From a virus, in IMG/VR virus record IMGVR_UViG_3300025647_000269, positions 1 through 24,187 of that record: a stretch of 24,187 nucleotides of DNA, one strand, 5' to 3'. Each line of letters begins with the position of its first letter. The first letter of the stretch is position 1. A model generated the notes under the pieces. The model did no database searches. It saw only the letters and a program-made list of their open reading frames with translations, and had not been told where the DNA came from. The translations under genes and the position numbers were made by a program. Shown here piece after piece: positions 1 to 5,780 of this stretch.

Positions 1-77
1 GGTGAAATGCATTATCACCAGCAGATATTAGAATAAAATTCAAAGGTAGAGAACTTGAACATGCCTACGGAAAGGCA

Positions 78-983
78 ATGGATGATTTTCAAGATGCTAT
101 ACATTCATTATCCGATAAACAATCTGAAAAGATTTTTGCTAATGGATCGAAATGGATGTCCATAGAAGTAATGGGTAATGGTGCTGAGAATATTATAGAA
201 TATGGTGTTCGTGAATTAAGATTACATGGAACAATAGAACATAATGAGGCTGGAGAGCAAATAGGTCCTATAGACAAGGAAGCCGCTAGAGTTTTCGATG
301 GTATGCTACGTCAACGCGGTACTCACCAACAATCAGAATTTACTATTAAAAAACTAAATAGAGTTAAGTTACCAAAGGTTGAAGATTTTAAAAGTTTGGA
401 ATCTAAATATAAAAAAGAACTTTCTTCAATAATGAAGAACTATTCTCTGAAAGGTTCTGATAATATTGAAACACTTAAAATTAAAGCATGGGAAAAAGAA
501 TTAAAAAAAGCAAATATTACTAATAAAGAATTACATGATTTGCTGATTAATAGATGGGCAAAATATAATAAGCAACCATCAATTAGTAATATTAAAAAAT
601 CATTTCCAGAATATTCAAAGTTTATAGATTCCACTGAAAAAAATATGCCATCTATAAACAAACAAATAATGTTACCAATTGAAAAATTGTTTCTATCTTT
701 AGGTGCTGATAGACTTAAAACAATGTCGGAATTTATGTCAATTAATCCAGATAAAACTGTTGATTCATTAAGAAATAAAATAGAAACCGCTATTGATAAA
801 ATAAAAACATCCGGTAATGTTGAATTATTAAATAAATTAGAAATTGAAATGGATAGATTAAATGCTTCTGGTAAATTATTACCTACAGAAGGAATAACTT
901 TCTTTTGGAATGGACATTTTCTTAAATTAACCGGATCATTTGCACCAGCTAATCAGATAATAGGAATGTTGTATAGACTATGA
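78..983 (+). CDS. DUF6267-like phage protein, 5' end missing or disrupted
   Basis: The protein of 301 residues from the first ATG has an N-terminal part (MDDFQDAIHSL, then NGSKWMSIEVM and RLHGTIEH) that resembles a family of uncharacterised T4-like phage proteins annotated as DUF6267; the function is unknown. The rest is Lys/Glu-rich and helical. The reading frame continues as protein-like sequence upstream of the ATG back to base 6 (ALSPADIRIKFKGRELEHAY), where family members also have sequence, so 78 is probably not the natural start. A TGA at 3-5 closes the frame at the window edge, and the ATG at 78 has only a poorly spaced GGAAAGG before it. The gene is therefore either cut by the window plus a frameshift near base 5, or a 5'-damaged copy. 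Its end overlaps the next gene by ATGA (980-983). The family name is from memory and moderately sure; the coding call is firm. Confidence 0.6.
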   Translation: MDDFQDAIHSLSDKQSEKIFANGSKWMSIEVMGNGAENIIEYGVRELRLHGTIEHNEAGEQIGPIDKEAARVFDGMLRQRGTHQQSEFTIKKLNRVKLPKVEDFKSLESKYKKELSSIMKNYSLKGSDNIETLKIKAWEKELKKANITNKELHDLLINRWAKYNKQPSISNIKKSFPEYSKFIDSTEKNMPSINKQIMLPIEKLFLSLGADRLKTMSEFMSINPDKTVDSLRNKIETAIDKIKTSGNVELLNKLEIEMDRLNASGKLLPTEGITFFWNGHFLKLTGSFAPANQIIGMLYRL

Positions 984-1987
984 AATCATTTAGTAGTTTT
1001 CTAAAAGAAGAAAGACGTTATAATAATGCCGAAGAAGTAATTAATGCGATTAAAGATGCTTTGACGCAAGATGAAATTCTCAATCCAGATTTTAAGCGGA
1101 TGAATGATGCTGCCAGAAGAGAATTTGGTAGAGAAGCAAAATTATTTAAAGATAAAGCATATAATATATTTAGTCCGATTAGTTCTGATTATAATGTATA
1201 TCAAGATGATATACGTGAATTTATGTGGAGTGTGCCTTGGGATAGTTTTCAGGAACTTAATAAATTTTCTAAGGCCGTTGGTCAACTGAGAAATGTTAGG
1301 TCAAAGGCAACAAATGATGTTAAGAAAATGATTGATAAAGTATTAATGGATTCTAATTCTTTACTTGATAAGTGGATACCTGTACGAGACAATCTAAAAA
1401 ATATTAAACCTAAGGTTGTTAAGGTTACACAGAAAAGAGCCGAAGCAAAAGTCAAGAAACAGGAAATTATATCCAAGAAAATGGTTTCATCCTCATCACT
1501 TGTTAGTGAACTTGAAGGACATAGAAAAGAATATCTAGATACTGTAAAAAAGAAAACTATATCTTTTATTGATCGTAAGATGAAACAACTTGAAGATAAA
1601 GATATGGATTTAAATAAATTGGTTCCAAAAAACGGTGATAGCCAACTTAAAGCGTTTTATAGAATTATTACAGTTAGTAAAAATACAGGCGGGTATCAAA
1701 TAAATGGTCCTGATATTAGAGAGATTTCTGGTAAAGGTGTACGTAATTATATAGAAAATACAATTAAGTCAGCCGAAATGGACTATGATGCATTTATACA
1801 AAAACTAATTGAAAAAATAGGTAAACCAGTAGTAAATGCTAAAATGATAGGTAACATTTGGACTAATTGTATGTTAACTGTTGTATGTGAAGATGGTGAA
1901 CAGCAGAAATGGCACACACAGGCAATTATTAATTTTTCTAAATATGGCAAAGCATTTAACCAATTTCCAACAAGGCGAAAAAAATGA
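980..1987 (+). CDS. hypothetical protein with capsid-targeting-like N-terminus
   Basis: This 335-residue protein is not recognised as a known family. It begins MKSFSSFLKEE, which resembles the N-terminal capsid-targeting peptide of T4 internal proteins (MKTYQEFIAE in IPIII). L8-K9-E10 fits the L/I-x-E site after which the T4 gp21 prohead protease cuts. The middle (about residues 95-210) is Lys-rich and probably coiled coil. The C-terminal third has short beta-like stretches, a WTNCMLTVVCEDGEQQKWHT segment and a basic tail (RRKK). It overlaps both neighbours by ATGA, which implies translational coupling. By inference it may be packaged in the head and delivered with DNA, like T4 IP or Alt proteins; an enzymatic role cannot be read from the sequence. 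Confidence 0.75.
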   Translation: MKSFSSFLKEERRYNNAEEVINAIKDALTQDEILNPDFKRMNDAARREFGREAKLFKDKAYNIFSPISSDYNVYQDDIREFMWSVPWDSFQELNKFSKAVGQLRNVRSKATNDVKKMIDKVLMDSNSLLDKWIPVRDNLKNIKPKVVKVTQKRAEAKVKKQEIISKKMVSSSSLVSELEGHRKEYLDTVKKKTISFIDRKMKQLEDKDMDLNKLVPKNGDSQLKAFYRIITVSKNTGGYQINGPDIREISGKGVRNYIENTIKSAEMDYDAFIQKLIEKIGKPVVNAKMIGNIWTNCMLTVVCEDGEQQKWHTQAIINFSKYGKAFNQFPTRRKK

Positions 1988-2250
1988 AAAACTTTAAAGA
2001 ACTAATAAACGAATTAAGCAAAGATACTTACGATAGATATAACGATAAGGCGTCAGATGATGTTGTGAAGCGTTATAAAAGCGGCGATATGGATAGTCGT
2101 AAAGTGCAGAACAGAGAAAAGGGCATAGCTCATTCTGCATTTAAAAGTTCAGAATCCGAAAGAAAAGACCCTACCGGTCAAAAGAGTCGCGCAATGCGTC
2201 ACAAAAATCAACAGGATACTGCTAACAGAGGAGTTAAATCAAGAAGATGA
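1984..2250 (+). CDS. small basic protein with capsid-targeting-like N-terminus
   Basis: The 88-residue protein starts MKNFKELINEL, again MKxF followed by I8-N9-E10, a good prohead-protease site. The rest is very polar: about 13 Lys and 10 Arg against 14 acidic residues, with no hydrophobic core, ending KSRR. Such a chain is probably disordered and could bind DNA. Similar short basic proteins with an ELSKxTxxxYxxKA start are common in T4-like and marine phages without assigned function. It is linked to both neighbours by ATGA overlaps, so its start is well fixed. A DNA-condensing internal head protein would fit, but that is inference from composition and the N-terminus only. Confidence 0.7.
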   Translation: MKNFKELINELSKDTYDRYNDKASDDVVKRYKSGDMDSRKVQNREKGIAHSAFKSSESERKDPTGQKSRAMRHKNQQDTANRGVKSRR

Positions 2251-2699
2251 AAAATTTTAAACAATTTATGTTAACTGAACAAATGGATTCTGAATCACCA
2301 TGTCAGGAACTTTTAGATTCGGTTTTTAACTTGTATATGAAATTCCAGAACTATCATTGGAACGTGCAGGGTCAAAGTTTTGCTGAATACCATGAATTCT
2401 TTGGTGATCTGTATGAGTTTGCATATAATAATGTAGATAAGATTGCGGAGCAAATCAGAACATTGGGATACAAAGCAAATTTGTTTGATGTTGGTACTGA
2501 GTCAATTAATTCCGAATTAAATTCAATTGGAATGATGTTGGATATTGTACAAGATATGAAACGTACAAGAGAAATCGCAACAATGGCCGCAGAATACGCC
2601 GAATCAGAATTACAAAACAGAGGTTTGGTTAATTACATTGAAGGCTTTATTGATGAAATGTCAAAACATATTTGGATGGCCGAATCATATACTAAGTAA
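2247..2699 (+). CDS. dps: Dps-family mini-ferritin with capsid-targeting-like leader
   Basis: The 150-residue protein has the Dps/ferritin-like signature. The ferroxidase ligands are H37 (in YHWNV), H49 (in EYHEF), D64 and E68 (in VDKIAEQI); the spacings of 12, 15 and 4 match E. coli Dps H51/H63/D78/E82, and the conserved Trp follows the first His. Dps proteins form dodecamers that oxidise and store iron, protect DNA from Fenton chemistry and sometimes bind DNA. The family length is about 150-170 residues, so it looks complete. The N-terminus MKNFKQFMLTEQ replaces the usual Dps tail and carries L9-T10-E11, a possible prohead-protease site that would leave a mature protein starting at Q12. The start overlaps the upstream stop (ATGA). 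A gap of 47 bases without a clear terminator separates it from phoH. The Dps call is strong; packaging is inferred. Confidence 0.9.
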   Translation: MKNFKQFMLTEQMDSESPCQELLDSVFNLYMKFQNYHWNVQGQSFAEYHEFFGDLYEFAYNNVDKIAEQIRTLGYKANLFDVGTESINSELNSIGMMLDIVQDMKRTREIATMAAEYAESELQNRGLVNYIEGFIDEMSKHIWMAESYTK

Positions 2700-2746
2700 A
2701 AAAATATTATGCGTGGAGTGAATAAAAACTAAAATGAGGATACTCT

Positions 2747-3505
2747 ATGTCAAAACAACTGTCTCCGGATGAAATAGCAAATTTTGAATATTATGCTGAA
2801 AAGCGGGCAAGAAAAAAAGAAAGAAAGAGAAAAACACAACATTCGGGGTTAGTAATACAGAATATAGAACCCATGACGGATACACAAGAGGAAGTATTTG
2901 AATCATATTTCACAGGAAACCAATTAGTATTACATGGTTGCGCTGGAACAGGAAAGACATTTTTATCATTATATCTTAGCATAAAAGATGTAATAGATAG
3001 AGTAGAAAATAAACAAAAAGTTATTATTGTTAGAAGTGTAGTACCCACTAGAGATATGGGTTTCTTACCGGGAAACATGACAGAAAAATCTAAAGTCTAT
3101 GAGTTACCTTATAGAACAATATTTTCGGATATTTTTGGTCGTGGCGATGCATATGACATTTTAAAAAATAAAGAAGTGGTTGAATTTACAACCACTTCTT
3201 TTGTGCGTGGTGTAACTTGGGATGATTGTATTGTTGTCATTGACGAGGCGCAGAATTTATCATTTCAAGAACTAAATTCTATTATTACGCGCATTGGTGA
3301 GAATAGTAGAATTATATTATGTGGAGATACACACCAAGACGATTTAACTTCCGAGAGATTTAAGGAAGAATCCGGTTTGGCTAAGTTTATAAATATTTTG
3401 ACAAATATGAAATCTTTTGATATTATCGATTTTAAAGTTGATGATATTGTTCGAAGTGGATTAGTGCGTGAATATATAAGAGTATGCTATAGTATGGGCT
3501 TATAA
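2747..3505 (+). CDS. phoH: PhoH-like P-loop ATPase
   Basis: The 252-residue product has Walker A GCAGTGKT (residues 64-71) followed by the PhoH-typical VIIVRSVVPTRDMGFLPGN block. It then has Walker B IVVIDEAQN (about 163-171) and ILCGDTHQDD. This is the phage PhoH family, very common in marine T4-like phages; its role is not settled (nucleic-acid or RNA-linked ATPase rather than a proven phosphate-starvation function). An N-terminal basic helix (RARKKERKRK, about residues 20-29) precedes the core. The start follows TGAGGA with reasonable spacing. Unlike its neighbours it lacks the MKxFxxF leader, so it is presumably made for use in the infected cell. The 3' end contains several promoter-like sequences, listed separately. 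Confidence 0.93.
   Translation: MSKQLSPDEIANFEYYAEKRARKKERKRKTQHSGLVIQNIEPMTDTQEEVFESYFTGNQLVLHGCAGTGKTFLSLYLSIKDVIDRVENKQKVIIVRSVVPTRDMGFLPGNMTEKSKVYELPYRTIFSDIFGRGDAYDILKNKEVVEFTTTSFVRGVTWDDCIVVIDEAQNLSFQELNSIITRIGENSRIILCGDTHQDDLTSERFKEESGLAKFINILTNMKSFDIIDFKVDDIVRSGLVREYIRVCYSMGL
3398..3426 (+). promoter_or_regulatory. sigma70-type promoter candidate inside phoH
   Basis: TTGACA (3398-3403), a 17-base spacer and TATTAT (3421-3426) lie inside the phoH coding sequence. The predicted transcript start near 3433 would serve the 17-codon ORF and the two MKxF genes downstream. The match is one base from full consensus, but in AT-rich coding DNA it could be chance. Confidence 0.4.
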
Positions 3506-3508
3506 ATA
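3501..3508 (+). promoter_or_regulatory. T4-type late promoter (TATAAATA)
   Basis: TATAAATA is the exact T4 late-promoter -10 element, recognised by gp55-bound RNA polymerase with gp33 and the sliding clamp. It overlaps the phoH stop codon and sits 20 bases before the ATG at 3528, leaving room for a transcript start near 3514 and the AGG ribosome-binding site at 3518-3520. Late expression would suit genes whose products enter the prohead. A second TATAAATA lies at 3388-3395 inside phoH. In DNA this AT-rich the 8-mer arises often by chance, so position rather than sequence supports this one. Confidence 0.55.
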
Positions 3509-3527
3509 AAAAATAACAGGAAATAAT

Positions 3528-3581
3528 ATGGAAAAATCAGTAGAAGAATATTGGAAGTGGATGAAAGGTAATTTTCAATGA
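3528..3581 (+). CDS. 17-residue leader peptide or small protein
   Basis: The short ORF encodes MEKSVEEYWKWMKGNFQ. It has a Shine-Dalgarno AGG at 3518-3520 with good spacing, follows the TATAAATA element at 3501, and its TGA overlaps the next ATG as ATGA (3578-3581). The amphipathic peptide may be functional or may only load ribosomes onto the following gene by coupling. There is no homology evidence. Confidence 0.45.
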   Translation: MEKSVEEYWKWMKGNFQ

Positions 3582-3760
3582 AAACTTTTAAACATTTTAA
3601 TGAATCTATGGAAGACTATGCAAAAAAGGTCGGTGAATTAACTTCTTATGTTAAAACTGTTATAGAATATGCTGAAATTATAATCAACCCAAAATCCAAA
3701 GATTATGAAGTTCAGGCTGCAATTAAAGGCATAGAAAGAATTAAAGGAAAAGTTAAATGA
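3578..3760 (+). CDS. 60-residue hypothetical protein with MKxFxxF leader
   Basis: The product begins MKTFKHFNESM, close to the MKxFxxF segment of neighbouring products, but the expected L/I-x-E protease site is only weakly matched (F7-N8-E9). The rest (residues 11-60) is one or two helices with the repeated pattern VGELTSYVKTVIEYAEIII and ends in Lys-rich KGIERIKGKVK. The family is not recognised. It is joined to the ORF before and the gene after by ATGA overlaps, so the three are translated together. A small helical scaffold or internal protein is possible but unproven. Confidence 0.6.
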   Translation: MKTFKHFNESMEDYAKKVGELTSYVKTVIEYAEIIINPKSKDYEVQAAIKGIERIKGKVK

Positions 3761-4332
3761 AATCTTTTAAACAGTTCATTGATATATATGAAGCATTAGA
3801 TTCGGAAAATTATAATAAAAAGGGTACCACCAAAGGATCATTATTTTTGGGTAGAATGCAACCCATTCATAATGGACACGATGCTATTATAAAAATGCTA
3901 AAAAATAAACCTTTTGTTATCGTTGTGAAAGGTGCTAAATCTTCACAGGATAAAGAAAGAAATCCATTTGATTTTAAATATCAAAAAGAATTGATTAAAA
4001 AATTAAATCCTAATGTTGATGTGCTTGAATTTTCATCTGGGTATATTCCAGATATGATTAATGAATTGCGTAAAAAAGGTGTTGAAATTGTAGAAGTTTT
4101 GGCTGGTAATGATAGAATTAAAGGTTATGAAAATCAAATAAAATCATTTAATAAACAAATGCCAGATGATAAGAAAATTGATGTTAAATTCAAGGAAACT
4201 CCTAGAATTACTTCCGCAACTACTGTACGAAATGCTATTAAACAAGATGATAAAAATACATTTGAAAAAAATGTACCCAAAAAACTTTGGTCTGAATATG
4301 ATAAAATGAAAAAAATTATGGGAGTTAAATAA
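3757..4332 (+). CDS. HxGH nucleotidyltransferase (NMNAT/cytidylyltransferase-like)
   Basis: The 191-residue protein has a Rossmann-type nucleotidyltransferase core. A beta strand GSLFLGRMQPIHNGH includes the HxGH motif at residues 38-41, which binds the ATP phosphates. Near residue 150 is ITSATTVR, matching the ISxTxxR motif of NMN adenylyltransferases (NadM/NadR) and related cytidylyltransferases. It could therefore make NAD from NMN, or activate a head group or sugar; the substrate cannot be decided from motifs. The N-terminus MKSFKQFIDIYEAL is a capsid-targeting-like leader with I10-Y11-E12 before A13. The core starts only after about residue 27, so the leader is an added piece. It overlaps both neighbours (ATGA, TAATG). 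A virion-delivered NAD-metabolism enzyme is an attractive inference. Confidence 0.82.
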   Translation: MKSFKQFIDIYEALDSENYNKKGTTKGSLFLGRMQPIHNGHDAIIKMLKNKPFVIVVKGAKSSQDKERNPFDFKYQKELIKKLNPNVDVLEFSSGYIPDMINELRKKGVEIVEVLAGNDRIKGYENQIKSFNKQMPDDKKIDVKFKETPRITSATTVRNAIKQDDKNTFEKNVPKKLWSEYDKMKKIMGVK

Positions 4333-4844
4333 TGGCTTGGAATAATGTTCCCGGAAGTAATGGATTATGGCAATATGATGATGCTCCACCAGAACCAACC
4401 GTTGGTACTAGAGAGCATGATTTATGGACTTTACAAACAAATGGTATAAGAACTTATACGGTTAGCGGAGCAGTTACAGGTATTTCTATTGTTGAATCCG
4501 GTACAGGATATTTGTCAGATGGAACAAACGTATTTGCATTATATGATCTTTCAGGTACAGGTTCAGGTTTAACTATTGATTATACTACAGATGGTAATCA
4601 GGTATTAACCGTTTCGATTAATAAAGCCGGATATAATTATGAAGTTGGTGATATATTAAAAGTTAATTCTGGAAATGGAGATTCAACAATACAAGTAGAT
4701 TCAATTGATGTAAATACTAAAATGGAAATTTATACTAGAGTTAGAAGAGTTATTGATGGTACTCCTGAGGATTTAACTGGTTATGGAAATGAATTTTATC
4801 AACGTGGTGAATTAAATAAAACCTACTATGATAATTTAATTTAA
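4332..4844 (+). CDS. putative virion structural protein, tail-fibre-type Gly-rich repeats
   Basis: The 170-residue protein starts MAWNNVPGSNGLWQYDDAPPEP, an N-terminal module seen in phage structural proteins. It then shows two turns of a loose repeat, VTGISIVESGTGYLSDG and VLTVSINKAGYNYEVGD, of the type found in tail-fibre and adhesin-like phage proteins. The C-terminus (EIYTRVRRVIDG, then ELNKTYYDNLI) is also typical of these. There is no catalytic motif, signal peptide or membrane segment. It has no MKxF leader although its start overlaps the preceding stop (TAATG), so it differs from the cargo-like genes before it. The exact place in the particle is unknown. Confidence 0.6.
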   Translation: MAWNNVPGSNGLWQYDDAPPEPTVGTREHDLWTLQTNGIRTYTVSGAVTGISIVESGTGYLSDGTNVFALYDLSGTGSGLTIDYTTDGNQVLTVSINKAGYNYEVGDILKVNSGNGDSTIQVDSIDVNTKMEIYTRVRRVIDGTPEDLTGYGNEFYQRGELNKTYYDNLI

Positions 4845-4850
4845 AAAAAC

Positions 4851-4879
4851 TTGACAAACAAGTGGAGTTAGTGTATAAT
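4851..4879 (+). promoter_or_regulatory. perfect-consensus sigma70 promoter for gp33-gp59
   Basis: TTGACA (4851-4856), a 17-base spacer and TATAAT (4874-4879) match the bacterial consensus at every position, as in strong early promoters of T4-like phages. The -10 box contains the first ATG of the gp33 frame (4878-4880). Transcripts starting near 4886 therefore cannot use that ATG and must start at 4914. Confidence 0.85.
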
Positions 4880-4913
4880 GTTACCATTAGATGATGATAT
4901 TGAGGATTTTGAA

Positions 4914-5135
4914 ATGGTTAATTCTGAAGATTTTTCAATGAATTTAATTGAAAATTCCATAAATAGTAATTTAGATATTATTGAAACTATTGTTTCGTTT
5001 TGCGAAGAAAACGAACTTTCTATGGAAGATGTTATTCCACTATTAGATAAGAATATCATCGATAGAATAAAAGTTTGTGGTGTTGAAAATAGGTATATTA
5101 TTGATAATAGTTTGAATAGAAATAAATTATTCTAG
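4914..5135 (+). CDS. 33: gp33-like late transcription coactivator
   Basis: The start at 4914 gives 73 residues and is preceded by GAGGA at 4902-4906. It is the first start available to the transcript from the promoter at 4851-4879. The ATG at 4878 would give 85 residues with an extra acidic segment (MLPLDDDIEDFE) and could only be used on read-through transcripts. The core DIIETIVSFCEENELSMEDV, followed by IPLLDKNIIDRI, resembles T4 gp33-type coactivators, which link RNA polymerase to the sliding clamp at late promoters. The position directly upstream of gp59 and gp32 is the same as in T4. It is shorter than T4 gp33 (112 residues), and the C-terminal clamp-binding motif of T4 gp33 is not obvious. 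The call depends on synteny as much as on sequence. Confidence 0.65.
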   Translation: MVNSEDFSMNLIENSINSNLDIIETIVSFCEENELSMEDVIPLLDKNIIDRIKVCGVENRYIIDNSLNRNKLF

Positions 5136-5147
5136 GAGTGAAAAATT
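5134..5147 (+). promoter_or_regulatory. Shine-Dalgarno pointing to an ATT start for gp59
   Basis: AGGAG at 5134-5138 is followed after six bases by ATT at 5145-5147, in the gp59 frame. A GTG at 5138-5140 is in another frame and stops after AAA AAT. It would enter the gp59 frame only if the A-run at 5141-5145 had four bases instead of five. No ATG, GTG or TTG lies in the gp59 frame between the stop at 5139 and TTG 5187. Confidence 0.6.
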
Positions 5148-5711
5148 AATACATTTGAGGCTTATAAGGATTTTCAAGCAATTAAATTGCACTTTAAATC
5201 CGATTATGATTATTTTAAATATAGAGGTAAAACAAGAGTAAATTGGAATTCTTTTGAGAAGTTTTCAGGAAAAAGAATACTACATAATATTCTAAAAGAA
5301 CATGAGAAAGATTTTAAAGAATTTATTGCAACTGGTTTTGCTTATAATTATGATATATCTTGGGTTGGTGATTTTAGCAATCAATCTATAGATGAATGTT
5401 GGTTAAAGCATCAGAAAAATATGCAATCAATTACTAGAACATTCACAAATGAAGTTAGTGAATTGTTTGAAGATAATACACTAAAAGATATTTTTATCGG
5501 CGGTAGCGATTTACCACTTATAGAGAAAAAAAGAATTGATGGCTCAGTTTCACTGGAAACTTGTGTCATTTTAGATAATATTTTTGACTATATAAATACA
5601 AATAAATGTATTCATCCTTTATGGGATAGAGTATATGTGGTTAAAAAATATTCACCATTTTTGGATATTAATTTATCCAAATTCAAATCATTACTTAAAA
5701 ATATGATTTGA
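5145..5711 (+). CDS. 59: gp59-like DNA helicase loader, apparent ATT start
   Basis: From ATT at 5145 the protein has 188 residues (T4 gp59 has 217). It contains FEAYKDFQAIKLHFKSDYDY, then FKYRGKTRVN, WVGDF and SLETCVILDNIFDYI. These align by eye with T4 gp59 (KSVYKLYLMIKQHMNGKYDV, IKYN, WIGDIS, SFETFILLDSFLNII). gp59 loads the gp41 helicase onto gp32-coated forked DNA, and here it lies just before gp32, as expected. The part of the family fold encoded at 5154-5186 lies upstream of the TTG at 5187, so 5187 is unlikely to be the true start. The only well-placed ribosome-binding site points to ATT 5145. Its stop overlaps the -35 box of the gp32 promoter. Alternatives are a one-base error in the A-run or a real low-expression start. 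Confidence 0.8.
   Translation: MNTFEAYKDFQAIKLHFKSDYDYFKYRGKTRVNWNSFEKFSGKRILHNILKEHEKDFKEFIATGFAYNYDISWVGDFSNQSIDECWLKHQKNMQSITRTFTNEVSELFEDNTLKDIFIGGSDLPLIEKKRIDGSVSLETCVILDNIFDYINTNKCIHPLWDRVYVVKKYSPFLDINLSKFKSLLKNMI
5591..5598 (+). promoter_or_regulatory. possible late promoter upstream of gp32
   Basis: TATAAATA occurs inside gp59 about 180 bases before the gp32 start. T4 gene 32 also has late transcription, but a chance match in AT-rich coding DNA is likely. Confidence 0.2.
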
Positions 5712-5736
5712 CATAAACCAAGCGAAATGCTACAAT
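5708..5736 (+). promoter_or_regulatory. sigma70 promoter of gp32
   Basis: TTGACA (5708-5713), a 17-base spacer and TACAAT (5731-5736) lie between gp59 and gp32, with the -35 box overlapping the gp59 stop. The predicted start near 5743 leaves a leader of about 38 bases before ATG 5781, which includes AGGAG at 5768-5772. Confidence 0.8.
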
Positions 5737-5761
5737 ACTTAAAGAAAAAGGCGAAATGCTA
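5722..5761 (+). repeat. two direct copies of GCGAAATGCTA in the gp32 promoter and leader
   Basis: The 11-mer GCGAAATGCTA occurs at 5722-5732, ending in the -10 box, and at 5751-5761 in the early leader, 29 bases apart. The copies are GC-richer than their surroundings. T4 gp32 represses its own translation through a leader structure; a protein- or RNA-level operator is possible here but not shown. Confidence 0.5.
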
Positions 5762-5780
5762 TTAAACAGGAGAAAATACT

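Noticed and set aside
5187-5189. TTG as start of gp59
   Set aside because: It has no well-spaced ribosome-binding site, and conserved gp59-like sequence lies upstream in the same frame.
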